Shown here in pieces: positions 27,512 through 37,040 of a DNA stretch of 64,000 bases. Position 1 is the first letter of the stretch. Each line of letters opens with the position of its first letter. Source of the DNA: Allorhodopirellula solitaria (GTDB lineage Bacteria > Planctomycetota > Planctomycetia > Pirellulales > Pirellulaceae); the NCBI RefSeq assembly GCF_007859855.1, contig NZ_SJPK01000018.1, positions 1 to 64,000 on the forward strand. Reading direction: 5' to 3'. The notes under the pieces are model-generated. The model worked only from the letters and a program-made list of their open reading frames with translations, did no database searches and was not told the origin of the DNA. The position numbers and the translations under genes are program-made.

Positions 27512-28624
27512 TTAAGGAAGGGAAGCGGTTTCGGCGCCGCGAATCGTGCCGAGAGCACCCCACAGCCCATAAGGGCTCTTCGTGCCCGGCGCGGTGAAAG
27601 CACCGCCATTGGCAATCGGGGTTTGCGTCAGGTCGCCGGTATCGATGGAGTCGGTGATAAACCGGACGGCACCATCACCCATCAACACATGGGCACCGCC
27701 CTGGTGGTAGCTCGTCACGGACGCCAATCCGTCGTTTGCATCCGTGCTGCGGAGGCATGAGGGTGCGTTGGGTGACAGAACCGTCATGATGGCCGTCGAG
27801 TGCCAGTGGCCGTCGGCCCAGCGGCGGCCACGCTGCCAGATCCCGCCGGTCGCGTACTGTGACGGCGAATCGGGATTGATGTGGTCACCCGTTTTGCACT
27901 CAGACGGCCGCGGTGGCCACCATTCGCTACCGTTGAGGTGGTAGACATAGCTGTTCGTCCCACGTGCGAAGTCTTGGACGCACATCTCACCCATCGCGAC
28001 CGTGTTGGCGGTCCCATCTAGGATGTCACGGAATCGGGTGGCTTTCTCGCGGGCGAATAGGCCGCGATGATGGCCGGTGACGCCAGTGTGGTGGGCGCGA
28101 TCGCCGGGCTCGGGCGAGCGACCGGCGCCGCGAACCGTGTCGCCATAGCAATTGGCGTAGTTCAATTGCCCGGCACCGTTGAGTACCGCCGGATCACTGG
28201 GGCATCGATATGTCGCCACCTGGGTCATCCATGGCAAATAGGACGGTGAATCCGTCCCCGGGTTCTGTCCGAATGGAGCAAAATCAGTGGTTCCTTGACG
28301 AGAAGGATTGCTCATCTGATCCCACAAGGCTTGTTGTTCGATAAACGGCAGGATCCCGACGGCATTCAAGTTGATGCGATAGCCGTTCGGAGTTGATCCG
28401 TCCCAAGTACTCGCAAAGGTCTGAAACGCGGAATGGTAGTTATGCATCCCCAGACCGAGTTGTTTGAAGTTATTGCTGCATTGCATCCGCCGCGCCGCTT
28501 CGCGGGCAGCCTGGACCGCCGGCAGCAACAACCCAACTAAAACACCAATGATGGCAATCACCACTAGAAGCTCAACCAGAGTAAAGCCCATGTGACGACG
28601 AGGCATTCTTTCGACTTCATTCAT
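27512..28624 (-). CDS. DUF1559 prepilin-like protein
   Basis: 370 residues (ATG 28604-28606 would give 364). The N-terminus MGFTLVELLVVIAIIGVLVGLLLPAVQAAREAARR is a type IV prepilin signal (cleavage before FTLVE, Glu at +5) followed by the planctomycete-specific NNFKQLGLGMHNYHS motif of DUF1559. The C-terminal part has the usual HVLMGDGAVRFI segment. These proteins are massively duplicated in planctomycetes; their function is not established, though a surface or pseudopilus role is likely from the N-terminus. A tiny lipoprotein gene lies just upstream, as at the second DUF1559 locus in this window. Confidence 0.9.
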   Translation of the reverse strand: MNEVERMPRRHMGFTLVELLVVIAIIGVLVGLLLPAVQAAREAARRMQCSNNFKQLGLGMHNYHSAFQTFASTWDGSTPNGYRINLNAVGILPFIEQQALWDQMSNPSRQGTTDFAPFGQNPGTDSPSYLPWMTQVATYRCPSDPAVLNGAGQLNYANCYGDTVRGAGRSPEPGDRAHHTGVTGHHRGLFAREKATRFRDILDGTANTVAMGEMCVQDFARGTNSYVYHLNGSEWWPPRPSECKTGDHINPDSPSQYATGGIWQRGRRWADGHWHSTAIMTVLSPNAPSCLRSTDANDGLASVTSYHQGGAHVLMGDGAVRFITDSIDTGDLTQTPIANGGAFTAPGTKSPYGLWGALGTIRGAETASLP

Positions 28625-28669
28625 AACTTTTCCTAAATGAAACGCACATAATTCGAACGAACTTAAAAA

Positions 28670-28858
28670 TCATTTGGGTTGTGATGGGTCGGCATCCATC
28701 ATGGCTTCCATCGCCTCAGGATCGTTAACACTGGCATCGACGTTCGGATCAACAGCAACCTCGCCGTTGAGAACCTTGGTCCCCGACTCGGCGCCACAGC
28801 CGATAACAACCGTCGTCGGAACGAGAACAACAACCAACATCATGAATTTGTGGAGCAT
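28670..28858 (-). CDS. Tiny lipoprotein upstream of a DUF1559 gene
   Basis: 62 residues from ATG 28856-28858 (MLHKFMMLVVVLVPTTVVIGC); the open frame reaches 28894. Hydrophobic signal, lipobox VIGC, then a short acidic tail (DPNVDASVNDPEAMEAMMDADPSQPK) with no fold evident. It precedes the DUF1559 gene by 45 bases on the same strand. The pair at 46931-47122/45692-46837 has the same arrangement, so the two products probably act together at the cell surface. Confidence 0.7.
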   Translation of the reverse strand: MLHKFMMLVVVLVPTTVVIGCGAESGTKVLNGEVAVDPNVDASVNDPEAMEAMMDADPSQPK

Positions 28859-29068
28859 AAGCCTGCAGCAGTTAATAGAAGACCAGGATGACAAGCCAAC
28901 GGGAAACGGAGCCCGCTAGCAATCGAAGGTTAAGGGGGTTGCTTGGCCCCTGTTTGGGCGATATTACTGCGGCCGATTGTCGCTGTCAACTAACTGACTC
29001 CATCCCGAAATCGATTGGGGGTCGCCGGTCGAGCGGAGAGGGAGCCTCGATGCTCACCAAGCCGGAGA

Positions 29069-29551
29069 CTAATAGAATGAGTACTCGATCGTGGATTCGA
29101 AGGCGGCTGGGTAATGCTCGATCCGCAGAGGCAATGGTTCATCGGTCGGCCACCAAACCGCCACGACATCGAAGCGACAGGCGGTGCCGACCAGTTTCTT
29201 TCGTTTGAGATACCGCAGCGCCGCCCGGCTGATTCTTGCTTGCTTGTTTTCATCGACGCGATCGGCAGGATGGCCGGGGCGACGAGTCGCGAGTGTTTTG
29301 ACTTCCACGAAGACGATGATCCGCTGGCGCAAGTCCATGGCAATCAAGTCGATTTCGCCCGCTCGATCGGATTCGCTTTCGGCGATCACTCGCAGTCCCT
29401 TGCGGCGCAGCTCGATCGCGGCGACCTGCTCGCCCCGCTTGCCGAGTTTTTCCCTAGCGTCAAAAGTCCCGTACCGCCAGCCAACATACCGCTGGGTAAG
29501 CCTCGCCGGCGACAGCAGCGAGAGCAGTCGCCCGAGCCGGGAGCCTCTCAT
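29069..29551 (-). CDS. yraN: UPF0102 (YraN) family nuclease-like protein
   Basis: 160 residues from the ATG at 29549-29551. The UPF0102 signature is clear: LGKRGEQVAAIELRRKGLRVIAES, RAGEIDLIAMD and VFVEVKT, with the Asp and Glu-x-Lys of a restriction-endonuclease-like fold. The first 30 residues are an extra basic N-terminus. The ATG overlaps the TGA of the previous gene (ATGA), so translation is coupled. Family members are thought to act in DNA processing; the exact role is unknown. Confidence 0.88.
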   Translation of the reverse strand: MRGSRLGRLLSLLSPARLTQRYVGWRYGTFDAREKLGKRGEQVAAIELRRKGLRVIAESESDRAGEIDLIAMDLRQRIIVFVEVKTLATRRPGHPADRVDENKQARISRAALRYLKRKKLVGTACRFDVVAVWWPTDEPLPLRIEHYPAAFESTIEYSFY

Positions 29552-31986
29552 TGCTGTAGCGCGTAGAGGATCACGCCTGCGACAATCTTGGCGGCATCCG
29601 CCGTCGCATATCCCGGACATTGAATCGAGTTCTGACTCTCGAGGGCGCAGCTCAAATCGAGCGGCGAGAAGAATACCGTGTCGACCCCGTTGACCTGCAT
29701 CGCTTCCATCAGCGGTGCTCCCGATCGCCGCGCCACTTCAACCGACTTGCCCGCTCCCGATGTTTCGTTGGGAGTCCGGATTTCCACATTCGTCAAGTCA
29801 AAGCCACCGAAGCGGGTGGTCCAGGCGGGATGGTCACTCGGCATCGGTTCCAGCTTCGCATCGGATGCAATCGCGGCGAGCTCACGGCGCAGCGAAGTCG
29901 CGAAGGCTTCATTCCCACAGATCGGTGTCGCGAGCAGGATTCCTTCCCGGTCAATGTAGTTCTTCAATGCCCGGCGAGATTCCGCATCCAACTCAAACTC
30001 GGTCTGGCCGGTCAGGTAGAGCACGCCCACGCGGGCCAAGGACTGATCCGTCAGCGCAATCGGCTTGTCCACGGCGATGACTTCGACAGCGATTTTCTCG
30101 CGAATGATGGTGGCCGCGTGCGGCAACGCTCGATTGACCTGTTCTTCTCCTGCTCCAACGGCTCCCGCGGCAATCGGGATCGCTCCGCGGGTGGGGATGG
30201 GTGCGTCCTCGGCCAAGATTGACATGGAATTGTCGAGTTTATCCTTGAGCTCCCTGCCTGTCGCATAGGCGAGAATGTTCTCGCCGAGGGTCACACCGGC
30301 GACCACGCCCGCATGGACACCCGGTGGCAGGTCAGCGCCCCGCAGCAGCGGTCCGCCTCGCGACCAGCGGCACGCCAGTGACCTCGGCGAATAGAACACC
30401 GGTGTCCGACAACAGGCACCCACGCCAAACATCCAGTAATCGTCAGCGATGTTGGCCGGATCGGCTGGGGCTTCGGCAAACCACACCGGATGCGATGGAG
30501 GCAGTCGCTCGAGCTTCGCCTGCGGATACCACTGGCTGCACAGAGAACTCACGCTTTGCTCAAACGCTGCCGCATCCCCACAGCCATCGCCCGCCAACGC
30601 GTCAAACAGGATCGTACCGCCTTGGTCGAGATACGCTTTGAGGTGATCACGTAAACCAGCATCGAAATCAAGCGATTGGTTGCCGGCGATCACGAGCACG
30701 GGCGACTTCAAGAGGTCCGCAGCGGTCGCGTGTTCGGCGGCGGTGGTTTGCCAGGTCAATTCACGCGACCAATCCCGTTCGACGTGCCGAACCAACGAAT
30801 GCAAGGATCCTGAAAGGGGCATCGACGAGGATGCATCCGCCCCGCTGCCCCGCCCAAACGCAGCGTTGGCAGGGTCCGGATCTACGCCAGTACGGAGGGA
30901 GGGATGATCCAGGCGCGAGATCACGACTTGGCGTTTCCCCTTGGCCAAGAACAGCAGCGCAAAAGATGTCGCCACATCCCGGTTGGATTCCACCACACCG
31001 CCACCTTTCCAAAAGCCTTGGAATTGGTCCTGCAGGCCGACCAGCCGCTCGGCACCTTCACGGTACCAATCTCGATTGCCGATCAAGCGGCGGCCAGACA
31101 AGCGACCGATCCGCTCGACCGCGTAGAGGTAGTAGTAATAACTCAACATCTCACCACCCGGATTCGCATTGATGGTGAATATTTTGCTGAGGTATTCCAA
31201 ACCGCGGTCGACGGCCTCGTCGCTGGGATCACCTCCGCAGCAATTCAATTGTCCCGCGGCGGTGTCTTCGAGATCGTTCAGGCTGCTGCCGCAGATAATC
31301 AGAGATCCGATTCCCGCGCAGGTCATGGATCCGCTCGGCCGCGGTCCGCTGCCATAGGACCAACCGCCACCGGGCAACTGGACGCGGCGCCAGTACGCGG
31401 CGGATGCATTGAAAACATCCGGTGAAACCTCCACGCCTCGCTCGGCGGCCGCCCCGAGGGCCAACACGGCGAACTGAGAATTCGACGGGTCCCCGTAACC
31501 ACGAACTTTCGTGTAGCCCCAGGCACCCGCGTTCCGAGCTCCCTCGGGTTTCTGCAACTCGCTCAGCCACTGCACATTGCGGCGGATCCGCGGCACGTCT
31601 TCGAGGGCGCCGACGGCGCAAAAAACGAGCGTCTGGAGCGAAACGGAATAGGTGTCTGCGGGCGGGAAGGTGCGTAGGTACTCGATCGCACGAATGAAAT
31701 CGGGATCCTCTCGCGAAACACCTGCGTTGATCCAAGCCAGCGTGCAGAGGGCTGTCAGGCCGCAGTTGTAGCCGCTGTATTCCTGCCAGCCGCCACGCTG
31801 CGTTTGAGTTTTCCGTAGATAGTCGATCCCCCGATCAATCGATCGCTGCACCGTGATCGCGTCGATGTCGGCGCGAGCCGATACGGGGGCCGATAGGAAC
31901 GCAATCAGCGTGAGGGTCCAAACGAGTGGCAGTGCCAAGCGATTCGGGCCCCAGTAAGAGAAGCGTTGGACTGAGCTGTTTTTCAT
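29548..31986 (-). CDS. Exported DUF4159 protein with prenyltransferase-like repeats
   Basis: 812 residues from the ATG at 31984-31986, chosen because it starts a signal peptide (WTLTLIAFLSAPVSARA); the open frame runs 255 residues further up but only as the antisense of the moxR gene. Residues about 45-380 are squalene-cyclase/prenyltransferase-like alpha-alpha repeats (IDYLRKTQTQRGGWQEY, YNCGLTALCTLAWI). The rest has two DUF4159-type segments (VLVIAGNQSLDFD... and VLYLTGQTEFELDAESRRALKNYI). DUF4159 genes recur beside moxR genes in planctomycetes; here moxR is divergent, 97 bases away. Its 3' end is coupled to yraN. Confidence 0.85.
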   Translation of the reverse strand: MKNSSVQRFSYWGPNRLALPLVWTLTLIAFLSAPVSARADIDAITVQRSIDRGIDYLRKTQTQRGGWQEYSGYNCGLTALCTLAWINAGVSREDPDFIRAIEYLRTFPPADTYSVSLQTLVFCAVGALEDVPRIRRNVQWLSELQKPEGARNAGAWGYTKVRGYGDPSNSQFAVLALGAAAERGVEVSPDVFNASAAYWRRVQLPGGGWSYGSGPRPSGSMTCAGIGSLIICGSSLNDLEDTAAGQLNCCGGDPSDEAVDRGLEYLSKIFTINANPGGEMLSYYYYLYAVERIGRLSGRRLIGNRDWYREGAERLVGLQDQFQGFWKGGGVVESNRDVATSFALLFLAKGKRQVVISRLDHPSLRTGVDPDPANAAFGRGSGADASSSMPLSGSLHSLVRHVERDWSRELTWQTTAAEHATAADLLKSPVLVIAGNQSLDFDAGLRDHLKAYLDQGGTILFDALAGDGCGDAAAFEQSVSSLCSQWYPQAKLERLPPSHPVWFAEAPADPANIADDYWMFGVGACCRTPVFYSPRSLACRWSRGGPLLRGADLPPGVHAGVVAGVTLGENILAYATGRELKDKLDNSMSILAEDAPIPTRGAIPIAAGAVGAGEEQVNRALPHAATIIREKIAVEVIAVDKPIALTDQSLARVGVLYLTGQTEFELDAESRRALKNYIDREGILLATPICGNEAFATSLRRELAAIASDAKLEPMPSDHPAWTTRFGGFDLTNVEIRTPNETSGAGKSVEVARRSGAPLMEAMQVNGVDTVFFSPLDLSCALESQNSIQCPGYATADAAKIVAGVILYALQQ

Positions 31987-32083
31987 CGCACACCGATTTT
32001 GACTTTCCTTGACAACGCCTAGACTGATATCGTTGAGTTGAACCTGTACTTCCCTGCCGTCCCGTCCACGCGCCGAGTTCTCG

Positions 32084-33280
32084 ATGACCGATCCGTCTTC
32101 GCCCACCCCACCGCCCGTGGTCAAACCATCCGGTACGGCACAGCAACCGGGTACGGCACAGCAGCCAGGTACGGCACAGCAACCGGGTAATCCGCCAGTC
32201 TCCCCGAAAACGCCCGAGGCTGCAAATCCAACCGCCGCCTCCGCCGCCGGGAACAAGCCACGCAATCTCGCCGATGTGCTGCGTGAATTTGCCGAATACC
32301 AACAGAAAATGCGCGATGAGCTCGGCAAAGTCATCGTGGGGCAGACCGAGACGATCGAACAGTTGCTCGCTGCGATCTTCACCCGCGGGCACTGCCTCCT
32401 CGAAGGTGTCCCCGGCCTCGCCAAAACGCTGATGGTCAGTACCCTCGCCGATATCCTTGATGTCAACTTCAAACGCGTCCAGTTCACCCCCGACCTGATG
32501 CCATCGGACATCACCGGGACGCAGGTGTTGGAGGAAACCGAAACGGGCCGGCGGAGTTTTCGCTTTGTCGAAGGCCCCATCTTCACCAACATTCTGCTCG
32601 CTGACGAAATCAACCGCACACCCCCCAAGACGCAGGCCGCCCTACTCGAAGCGATGCAGGAACGGCAGGTTTCCGTGGGCCGGGAAACACATACCTTGCC
32701 CGATCCCTTCTTCACCATCGCGACGCAGAACCCCGTCGAGCAGGAAGGCACCTACCCGTTGCCTGAGGCTCAGTTGGACCGGTTCATGTTCAATATCAAA
32801 ATCGACTATCCGACCGCCGATGAAGAAGAACGCATCCTGACGGCGACCACGCGGGGCGAGTCGCCGACGGTCAACAAAGTCCTGTCGGCGCGGGCGATCC
32901 TGACCTGCCAGAAACTCGTCGCCAGCATCGCGGCGGGCCCGCTCGTGATCCGCTACGCCTCACGGTTGGTGCGGGCCACGCGGCCGAGCGATTTGTCGGC
33001 GCCGGAATATGTCCGCGAACTCGTCGATTGGGGAGCCGGCCCGCGGGCTGGCCAAAACCTGATCGCCGGCGCCAAAGCGATCGCAGCCATGAACGGCCGA
33101 TTCAATGTCGAACCCGGCGATATCCACCGCGTCGCCCTGCCCGTGCTCCGCCACCGGATTGCCACCAACTTCCAAGCCCAAGCTGAAGGGATGGATACCG
33201 ACGCGATCATCCGACGGCTGCTCGAGGACGTCGAGATCCCCGAACCACCCAAAATGGCCAAGGAAACACCCCGCAAGTAA
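32084..33280 (+). CDS. MoxR-family AAA+ ATPase
   Basis: 398 residues. Walker A GVPGLAKT, Walker [22 protein letters not shown], and the family's [21 protein letters not shown]. An N-terminal Pro/Gln/Ala tail of about 60 residues contains three copies of GTAQQP, encoded by a threefold 18-base DNA repeat (about 32131-32185). MoxR ATPases act as chaperones for VWA-domain partners; the divergent DUF4159 gene may be a functional neighbour. A second MoxR gene is at 57348. Confidence 0.92.
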   Translation: MTDPSSPTPPPVVKPSGTAQQPGTAQQPGTAQQPGNPPVSPKTPEAANPTAASAAGNKPRNLADVLREFAEYQQKMRDELGKVIVGQTETIEQLLAAIFTRGHCLLEGVPGLAKTLMVSTLADILDVNFKRVQFTPDLMPSDITGTQVLEETETGRRSFRFVEGPIFTNILLADEINRTPPKTQAALLEAMQERQVSVGRETHTLPDPFFTIATQNPVEQEGTYPLPEAQLDRFMFNIKIDYPTADEEERILTATTRGESPTVNKVLSARAILTCQKLVASIAAGPLVIRYASRLVRATRPSDLSAPEYVRELVDWGAGPRAGQNLIAGAKAIAAMNGRFNVEPGDIHRVALPVLRHRIATNFQAQAEGMDTDAIIRRLLEDVEIPEPPKMAKETPRK

Positions 33281-33348
33281 TCCCTGCTCCCCTGTGTTGC
33301 TCGAAGCTCAAGTCACGACAACGCCCCAACGGGGCAGTCCTATGACAG

Positions 33349-33367
33349 CCCCAGGCAACGCCTGGGG
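33349..33367. repeat. Short hairpin in the gap before hisA
   Basis: CCCCAGG-CAACG-CCTGGGG is a perfect 7-bp hairpin, preceded by GCCCC-AAC-GGGGC (33323-33335). It could slow transcription after moxR but lacks a T-run; similar stem-loops are scattered repeats in related planctomycete genomes. The remaining bases of 33281-33567 show nothing else. Confidence 0.5.
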
Positions 33368-33567
33368 AATCCTTTCAATAAATCCGAATGAAAATCGTCA
33401 CAAACTCCATCGATAGCCGGTGGATGCACGGGGGCGTCGACTCGTTTCGACAACGCCAATCGCTGGGTGATGACGGGGACCGGCATCCGCGGCTATATTC
33501 TGTCGTCGCTTAGGGGCCTCATCCCCGCTCCCCTCTCCTTCATCCACCACACAATCGGTTTAGCCGC

Positions 33568-34293
33568 ATGGAAATTTGGCCCGCGATCGACCTACGTCAT
33601 GGCAAACCCGTGCGGCTACGCCAGGGTGACTACGAGCAACAGACCACCTTTGGTGACGATCCCGTGGAGTTTGCTCAGAAGTGGCAAGCCGCTGGAGCAA
33701 AATGTCTGCACTTGGTGGACCTCGACGCTGCTCGGGGCGACGATCCGGCGCCCAACCGGGCCGCTGTGCGACGCATCGTCGAGGCCACAGGATTGCCCTG
33801 TCAAATGGGTGGCGGCGTCCGCGATCAAGAAACCATCGAAGCCTTGATCGAAGCGGGGGTCGCTCGCTTGGTCGTCGGCTCGCGGGCGCTCAAGGACCCC
33901 AACTGGTTCACGCAAATGTGCGACGCTTTCCCGGGGAAACTCGCGGCGGGAATTGACGCCCGCAACGGATTGGTGGCCACCCAGGGTTGGCTGGAGACGA
34001 GCGAAGTCACCGCGATCGAACTGGCGAAGACACTTCGCGAGCAGACCGCCAACATCGCCGCAATCATCTACACCGACATCGCCAAAGACGGCATGATGCA
34101 AGGACCGAATTTTGAAGGGCTGGCCGAGATGGCAGCCGCGACGGATATCCCCCTCGTCGCCAGTGGCGGAGTGACGACCTACGAGGACGTGCAAAAGCTC
34201 GTGGAGATGAAGATGCCCGCCGCCATCATCGGCCGCTCCCTCTATGACGGCGTGATGGATCTGCAACGCGTCCTTGAGATTGCCCAGCCCTAA
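33568..34293 (+). CDS. hisA: Phosphoribosylformimino-5-aminoimidazole carboxamide ribotide isomerase
   Basis: 241 residues, typical length. MEIWPAIDLRHGKPVRLRQGDY holds the catalytic Asp8; AGIDARNG carries the second catalytic Asp region; IYTDIAKDGMMQGPN and VASGGVTTYEDV are the phosphate-binding loops of the (beta-alpha)8 barrel. Fourth step of histidine synthesis. No other his gene is adjacent. Confidence 0.95.
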   Translation: MEIWPAIDLRHGKPVRLRQGDYEQQTTFGDDPVEFAQKWQAAGAKCLHLVDLDAARGDDPAPNRAAVRRIVEATGLPCQMGGGVRDQETIEALIEAGVARLVVGSRALKDPNWFTQMCDAFPGKLAAGIDARNGLVATQGWLETSEVTAIELAKTLREQTANIAAIIYTDIAKDGMMQGPNFEGLAEMAAATDIPLVASGGVTTYEDVQKLVEMKMPAAIIGRSLYDGVMDLQRVLEIAQP

Positions 34294-34364
34294 CCGACGG
34301 CTATACTCTGAAACCCCCGCCGGGATACTTTTGGGCAACCGACAGAGCTCGCGTTGCCTGCCGA

Positions 34365-35177
34365 TCACACGGCCACGGGAGCTTTGATGTGTGGATGAGG
34401 GTGGTAATCGATCAGCTCGAAATCTTCGAACTGGAAGTCCGCCATCGACTGGACATCGCGAACGATTTTCAGCTGAGGTCGCGGGCGCGGGGTGCGGGAG
34501 AGCTGCTCTTTGGCCTGTTCCAGGTGATTCGAATACAGATGCACGTCGCCGAAGGTATGCACGAACTCGCCGGGCTGCAGCCCCGTGACGTGCGCCATCA
34601 TCGTGGTCAACAAAGCGTAGCTGGCGATATTGAAGGGAACGCCGAGAAACAAGTCTGCGCTGCGTTGGTAGAGTTGGCACGAGAGTCGGCCGTCGGCTAC
34701 GTAGAACTGGAATAGCAGGTGGCAGGGAGGCAACGCCATCCGCGGCACGTCCGCGACGTTCCATGCCGAGACGATCAAACGCCGCGACTGAGGGTTGGTG
34801 CGAATCTCGTTCTCCACCCAAGCGATCTGGTCGATCGACGAGGCACCATCGTTATTGGAATCCGGGCCGACTGGCCAGCTCCGCCATTGGTGCCCATAGA
34901 CGGGGCCGAGCTCTCCATCGGCATCTGCCCATTCATCCCAGATCGAAACACCATGTTCTCGGAGCCAGCCGACGTTGGTCTCTCCGCGTAGAAACCACAA
35001 CAGCTCATAGAGAATCGAGCGGACGTGCAGCTTCTTGGTCGTCAGCAGCGGAAAGCCGTCGGCTAAATCAAATCGGATCTGGCGGCCGAACAGGCTACGC
35101 GTTCCGACTCCCGTGCGATCGCCGCGATCGCCGCCCTGATGGAGGACTTCGTCGAGGAGATTTAAGTAGCCTTGCAT
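34365..35177 (-). CDS. thyA: Thymidylate synthase
   Basis: 270 residues from ATG 35175-35177 ([16 protein letters not shown]); the open frame starts higher but the family begins here. The Arg segment [13 protein letters not shown], the folate/substrate region ([22 protein letters not shown]), the catalytic Cys in [13 protein letters not shown], and the C-terminal [11 protein letters not shown] are all present. Makes dTMP from dUMP with methylene-tetrahydrofolate. No dfrA gene is adjacent. Confidence 0.95.
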   Translation of the reverse strand: MQGYLNLLDEVLHQGGDRGDRTGVGTRSLFGRQIRFDLADGFPLLTTKKLHVRSILYELLWFLRGETNVGWLREHGVSIWDEWADADGELGPVYGHQWRSWPVGPDSNNDGASSIDQIAWVENEIRTNPQSRRLIVSAWNVADVPRMALPPCHLLFQFYVADGRLSCQLYQRSADLFLGVPFNIASYALLTTMMAHVTGLQPGEFVHTFGDVHLYSNHLEQAKEQLSRTPRPRPQLKIVRDVQSMADFQFEDFELIDYHPHPHIKAPVAV

Positions 35178-35394
35178 GAGTGATTCACAGTAGAGGAAGA
35201 TTTCGTTAAGTGCCCTCATTCCGGGCGGTTGATGCCGAGCGGAACAGCATCGCATTGGCAAATCAAACGCCGCGTTTCGCCATCCCTGATTGCCGTAGTG
35301 GCTTCATCATGTCGCTGCTCGTCTGGTAACTGAACCGGGGCGAACGGCGGTTAGTCTAGCTTAGATCGACGGCTAGGAACTCGACTGCCCGGCC

Positions 35395-36042
35395 CTAGCG
35401 CTCCCGCAGCGCCGCGACGACGTCAGCGGGCTCGGCCCGTTGCCGATAGTCAACGTTCACGAAACGCCAAGTCACCACGCCATCGCGGTTCAGCACGAAC
35501 GTCGCCGGAATGGGCAGTACGCTTGCGTTTCCGCCATTGATGTCCGCCAAGTCAAGTTTTCGATCATTCCGCATGTGATCGAGAATCGTATCGGGAACGT
35601 TCCAGGCAACTCCATACGCCGACGCGACGCGCGCGTCTTGGTCCGAGAGCACGGGAAACGCCAGTTCCTGCTGCTGGGCCTGCGACAGCGATTGATCGGG
35701 TACGGCGGGACTGATTGCGACCAGTTCTGCATCCAAGGCATGGATCTCGGGCAATCGCTGCTGCATCGCTCGCAGTTGTAGATTGCAGTAGGGACACCAG
35801 CTGCCGCGATAGAACGTCACCACCAGCGGCCCTTGAGCCAGTAGCTTCGACAGCGAGACAATCTCGCCTTGAGGGTTCGGCAGCTCGAAGTCAGGAGCTT
35901 TCTCACCGACCTCGATCGCCTTCGCAGCTGCTTGGAGGGCCTCTGTCGAAGACAGCAGTTCATCGACCCGGTTTGCGAACCCTGGATTGTTCTTGCGGGT
36001 GTTGGCAAACTTTTCTTCCGTCTGTTCTCGAAGCGTGGTCAT
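35395..36042 (-). CDS. Peroxiredoxin-like AhpC/TSA protein
   Basis: 215 residues, cytoplasmic. The thioredoxin fold begins at VGEKAPDFELPNPQGEIVSLSKLL. The active site is VVTFYRGSWCPYCNLQLRAM, with peroxidatic Cys in a CxxC context, as in the AhpC/TSA-like group with a helical N-terminal extension (about residues 1-50 here). FVLNRDGVVTWRFVNVDYRQRAEP is the usual C-terminal strand. Probably a thiol peroxidase; the exact class is unclear. Confidence 0.88.
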   Translation of the reverse strand: MTTLREQTEEKFANTRKNNPGFANRVDELLSSTEALQAAAKAIEVGEKAPDFELPNPQGEIVSLSKLLAQGPLVVTFYRGSWCPYCNLQLRAMQQRLPEIHALDAELVAISPAVPDQSLSQAQQQELAFPVLSDQDARVASAYGVAWNVPDTILDHMRNDRKLDLADINGGNASVLPIPATFVLNRDGVVTWRFVNVDYRQRAEPADVVAALRER

Positions 36043-36212
36043 CGATATCTCTCTGAGGGCAAGGTTTCAAGTTTGCTGAGGGCTCCAACCGAGTAGATGC
36101 GGCACCGCCGTCGGGATTATTGTCGCAGCCAATCACATTGAGCAACCGTTCTACCGATAGCCGCTCGGAGACATGATGAACGGAGAACACCGGTGCAGAA
36201 AATTCAGGCACG

Positions 36213-36245
36213 AAAAAACCCCGCAGAACGCTTGGTTCTGCGGGG
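36213..36245 (-). terminator. Strong intrinsic terminator after tRNA-Glu
   Basis: On the minus strand an 11-bp perfect stem (CCCCGCAGAAC / GTTCTGCGGGG) with a 5-base loop is followed at once by six T (36218-36213). It lies about 28 bases after the tRNA 3' end. Confidence 0.85.
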
Positions 36246-36273
36246 TTGATGTCGTTGGGTGGTGAAACCCAGA

Positions 36274-36346
36274 TGATCCCTACGGGACTCGAACCCGTGT
36301 TGCCGCCGTGAAAGGGCAGTGTCCTAGACCGCTAGACGAAGGGACC
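36274..36346 (-). tRNA. tRNA-Glu (anticodon TTC)
   Basis: A 73-base cloverleaf on the minus strand: acceptor GGTCCCT/AGGGATC with discriminator A, D-arm TCGTCTAGCGGTCTAGGA, anticodon arm CTGCC-CTTTCAC-GGCGG (anticodon TTC), and T-arm ACGGG-TTCGAGT-CCCGT. The 3' CCA is not encoded. It is flanked by a sigma-70 type promoter and a strong terminator, so it is a stand-alone transcription unit. Confidence 0.95.
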
Positions 36347-36409
36347 TGGTTTTGGAATTTCTTCCTGGCATTTTTGCCGTGATCAAGGCGTTGCTGCCGT
36401 GATGGGCGT

Positions 36410-36438
36410 GTTTTACAAAGAGACGCTAGAGGCGTCAA
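36410..36438 (-). promoter_or_regulatory. Sigma-70-type promoter of tRNA-Glu
   Basis: On the minus strand TTGACG (36438-36433), 17 bases, then TAAAAC (36415-36410). The -10 box lies 63 bases before the tRNA 5' end. No other gene reads in this direction in between. Confidence 0.6.
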
Positions 36439-36637
36439 GGGTTCCCGGGGCAGACATCGCGAAAAACGCAAGAAGTCCCTCGAGAGTAGGTGAAATCGCA
36501 AGCCGAGTGCGTCCAGACCGCTTGTTCGGCGGCAATGATTGTGGACGGCTGAGCCTGGAGATCATGCCCGGAGCTGAACGCGACCCGAAGTCGATCTCGA
36601 CTCTGAGCTGAACGGACCCGGACGATGGACTCGCGGA

Positions 36638-36832
36638 TTAGCCTTCGATGGAGCTGTCGGTCGCTTCGTTAGAACGCTGGATCGCTTCATAGACTTCGTG
36701 GCGATGAACCGGCACTTCGCGCGGAGCTTCCACCCCAAGGCGTACCTTGTCGCCGCGAATCTCAACAACAACGATTTTGATGTCGTTGTTGATGATGATG
36801 CTTTCGTTCTTCTTTCTTGACAAAACCAACAT
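36638..36832 (-). CDS. csrA: Carbon storage regulator CsrA (RNA-binding)
   Basis: 64 residues. [51 protein letters not shown] is the complete CsrA fold with the RNA-contact residues at both ends (LxLxRK, and the VHRxE helix). An AAAGGA ribosome-binding site lies upstream of the ATG. A homodimer that binds GGA motifs in mRNA leaders. A palindrome at 36933-36955 lies in the region shared with the divergent gene. Confidence 0.95.
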   Translation of the reverse strand: MLVLSRKKNESIIINNDIKIVVVEIRGDKVRLGVEAPREVPVHRHEVYEAIQRSNEATDSSIEG

Positions 36833-36932
36833 GGACTAATTCCTTTACAATGGCCACAGTATCTCTCAAAAACGACCTTCCAAGTTTTCGGTAGGAAGGA
36901 CAGGCCGTAGGGTTCTTAACCGTGGACGGGGA

Positions 36933-36955
36933 TCCTAGAGCACTTTACTCTAGGA
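36933..36955. other. 8-bp palindrome between csrA and the divergent gene
   Basis: TCCTAGAG and CTCTAGGA are perfect inverted arms around seven bases. It lies 100 bases upstream of csrA and 85 bases upstream of the divergent gene at 37041, a position suited to an operator; there is no T-run in the csrA direction and A5 only on the other side. Function is unproven. Confidence 0.4.
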
Positions 36956-37040
36956 CAAAAACGGACGCGGTCAAGGAATTCTGGGTTGACAAACCCGCAA
37001 AAATCTCTTTTCCATCCAATATACGCTCAGTTGTGGTGAA

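Noticed and set aside
31987-32751. N-terminal extension of the DUF4159 protein by 255 residues
   Set aside because: The extension lies antisense to the moxR gene, is Ser/Cys-rich, and precedes a normal signal peptide beginning at 31986.
33349-33367. Intrinsic terminator of the moxR gene at 32084
   Set aside because: A good stem but no T-run follows; listed as a hairpin only.
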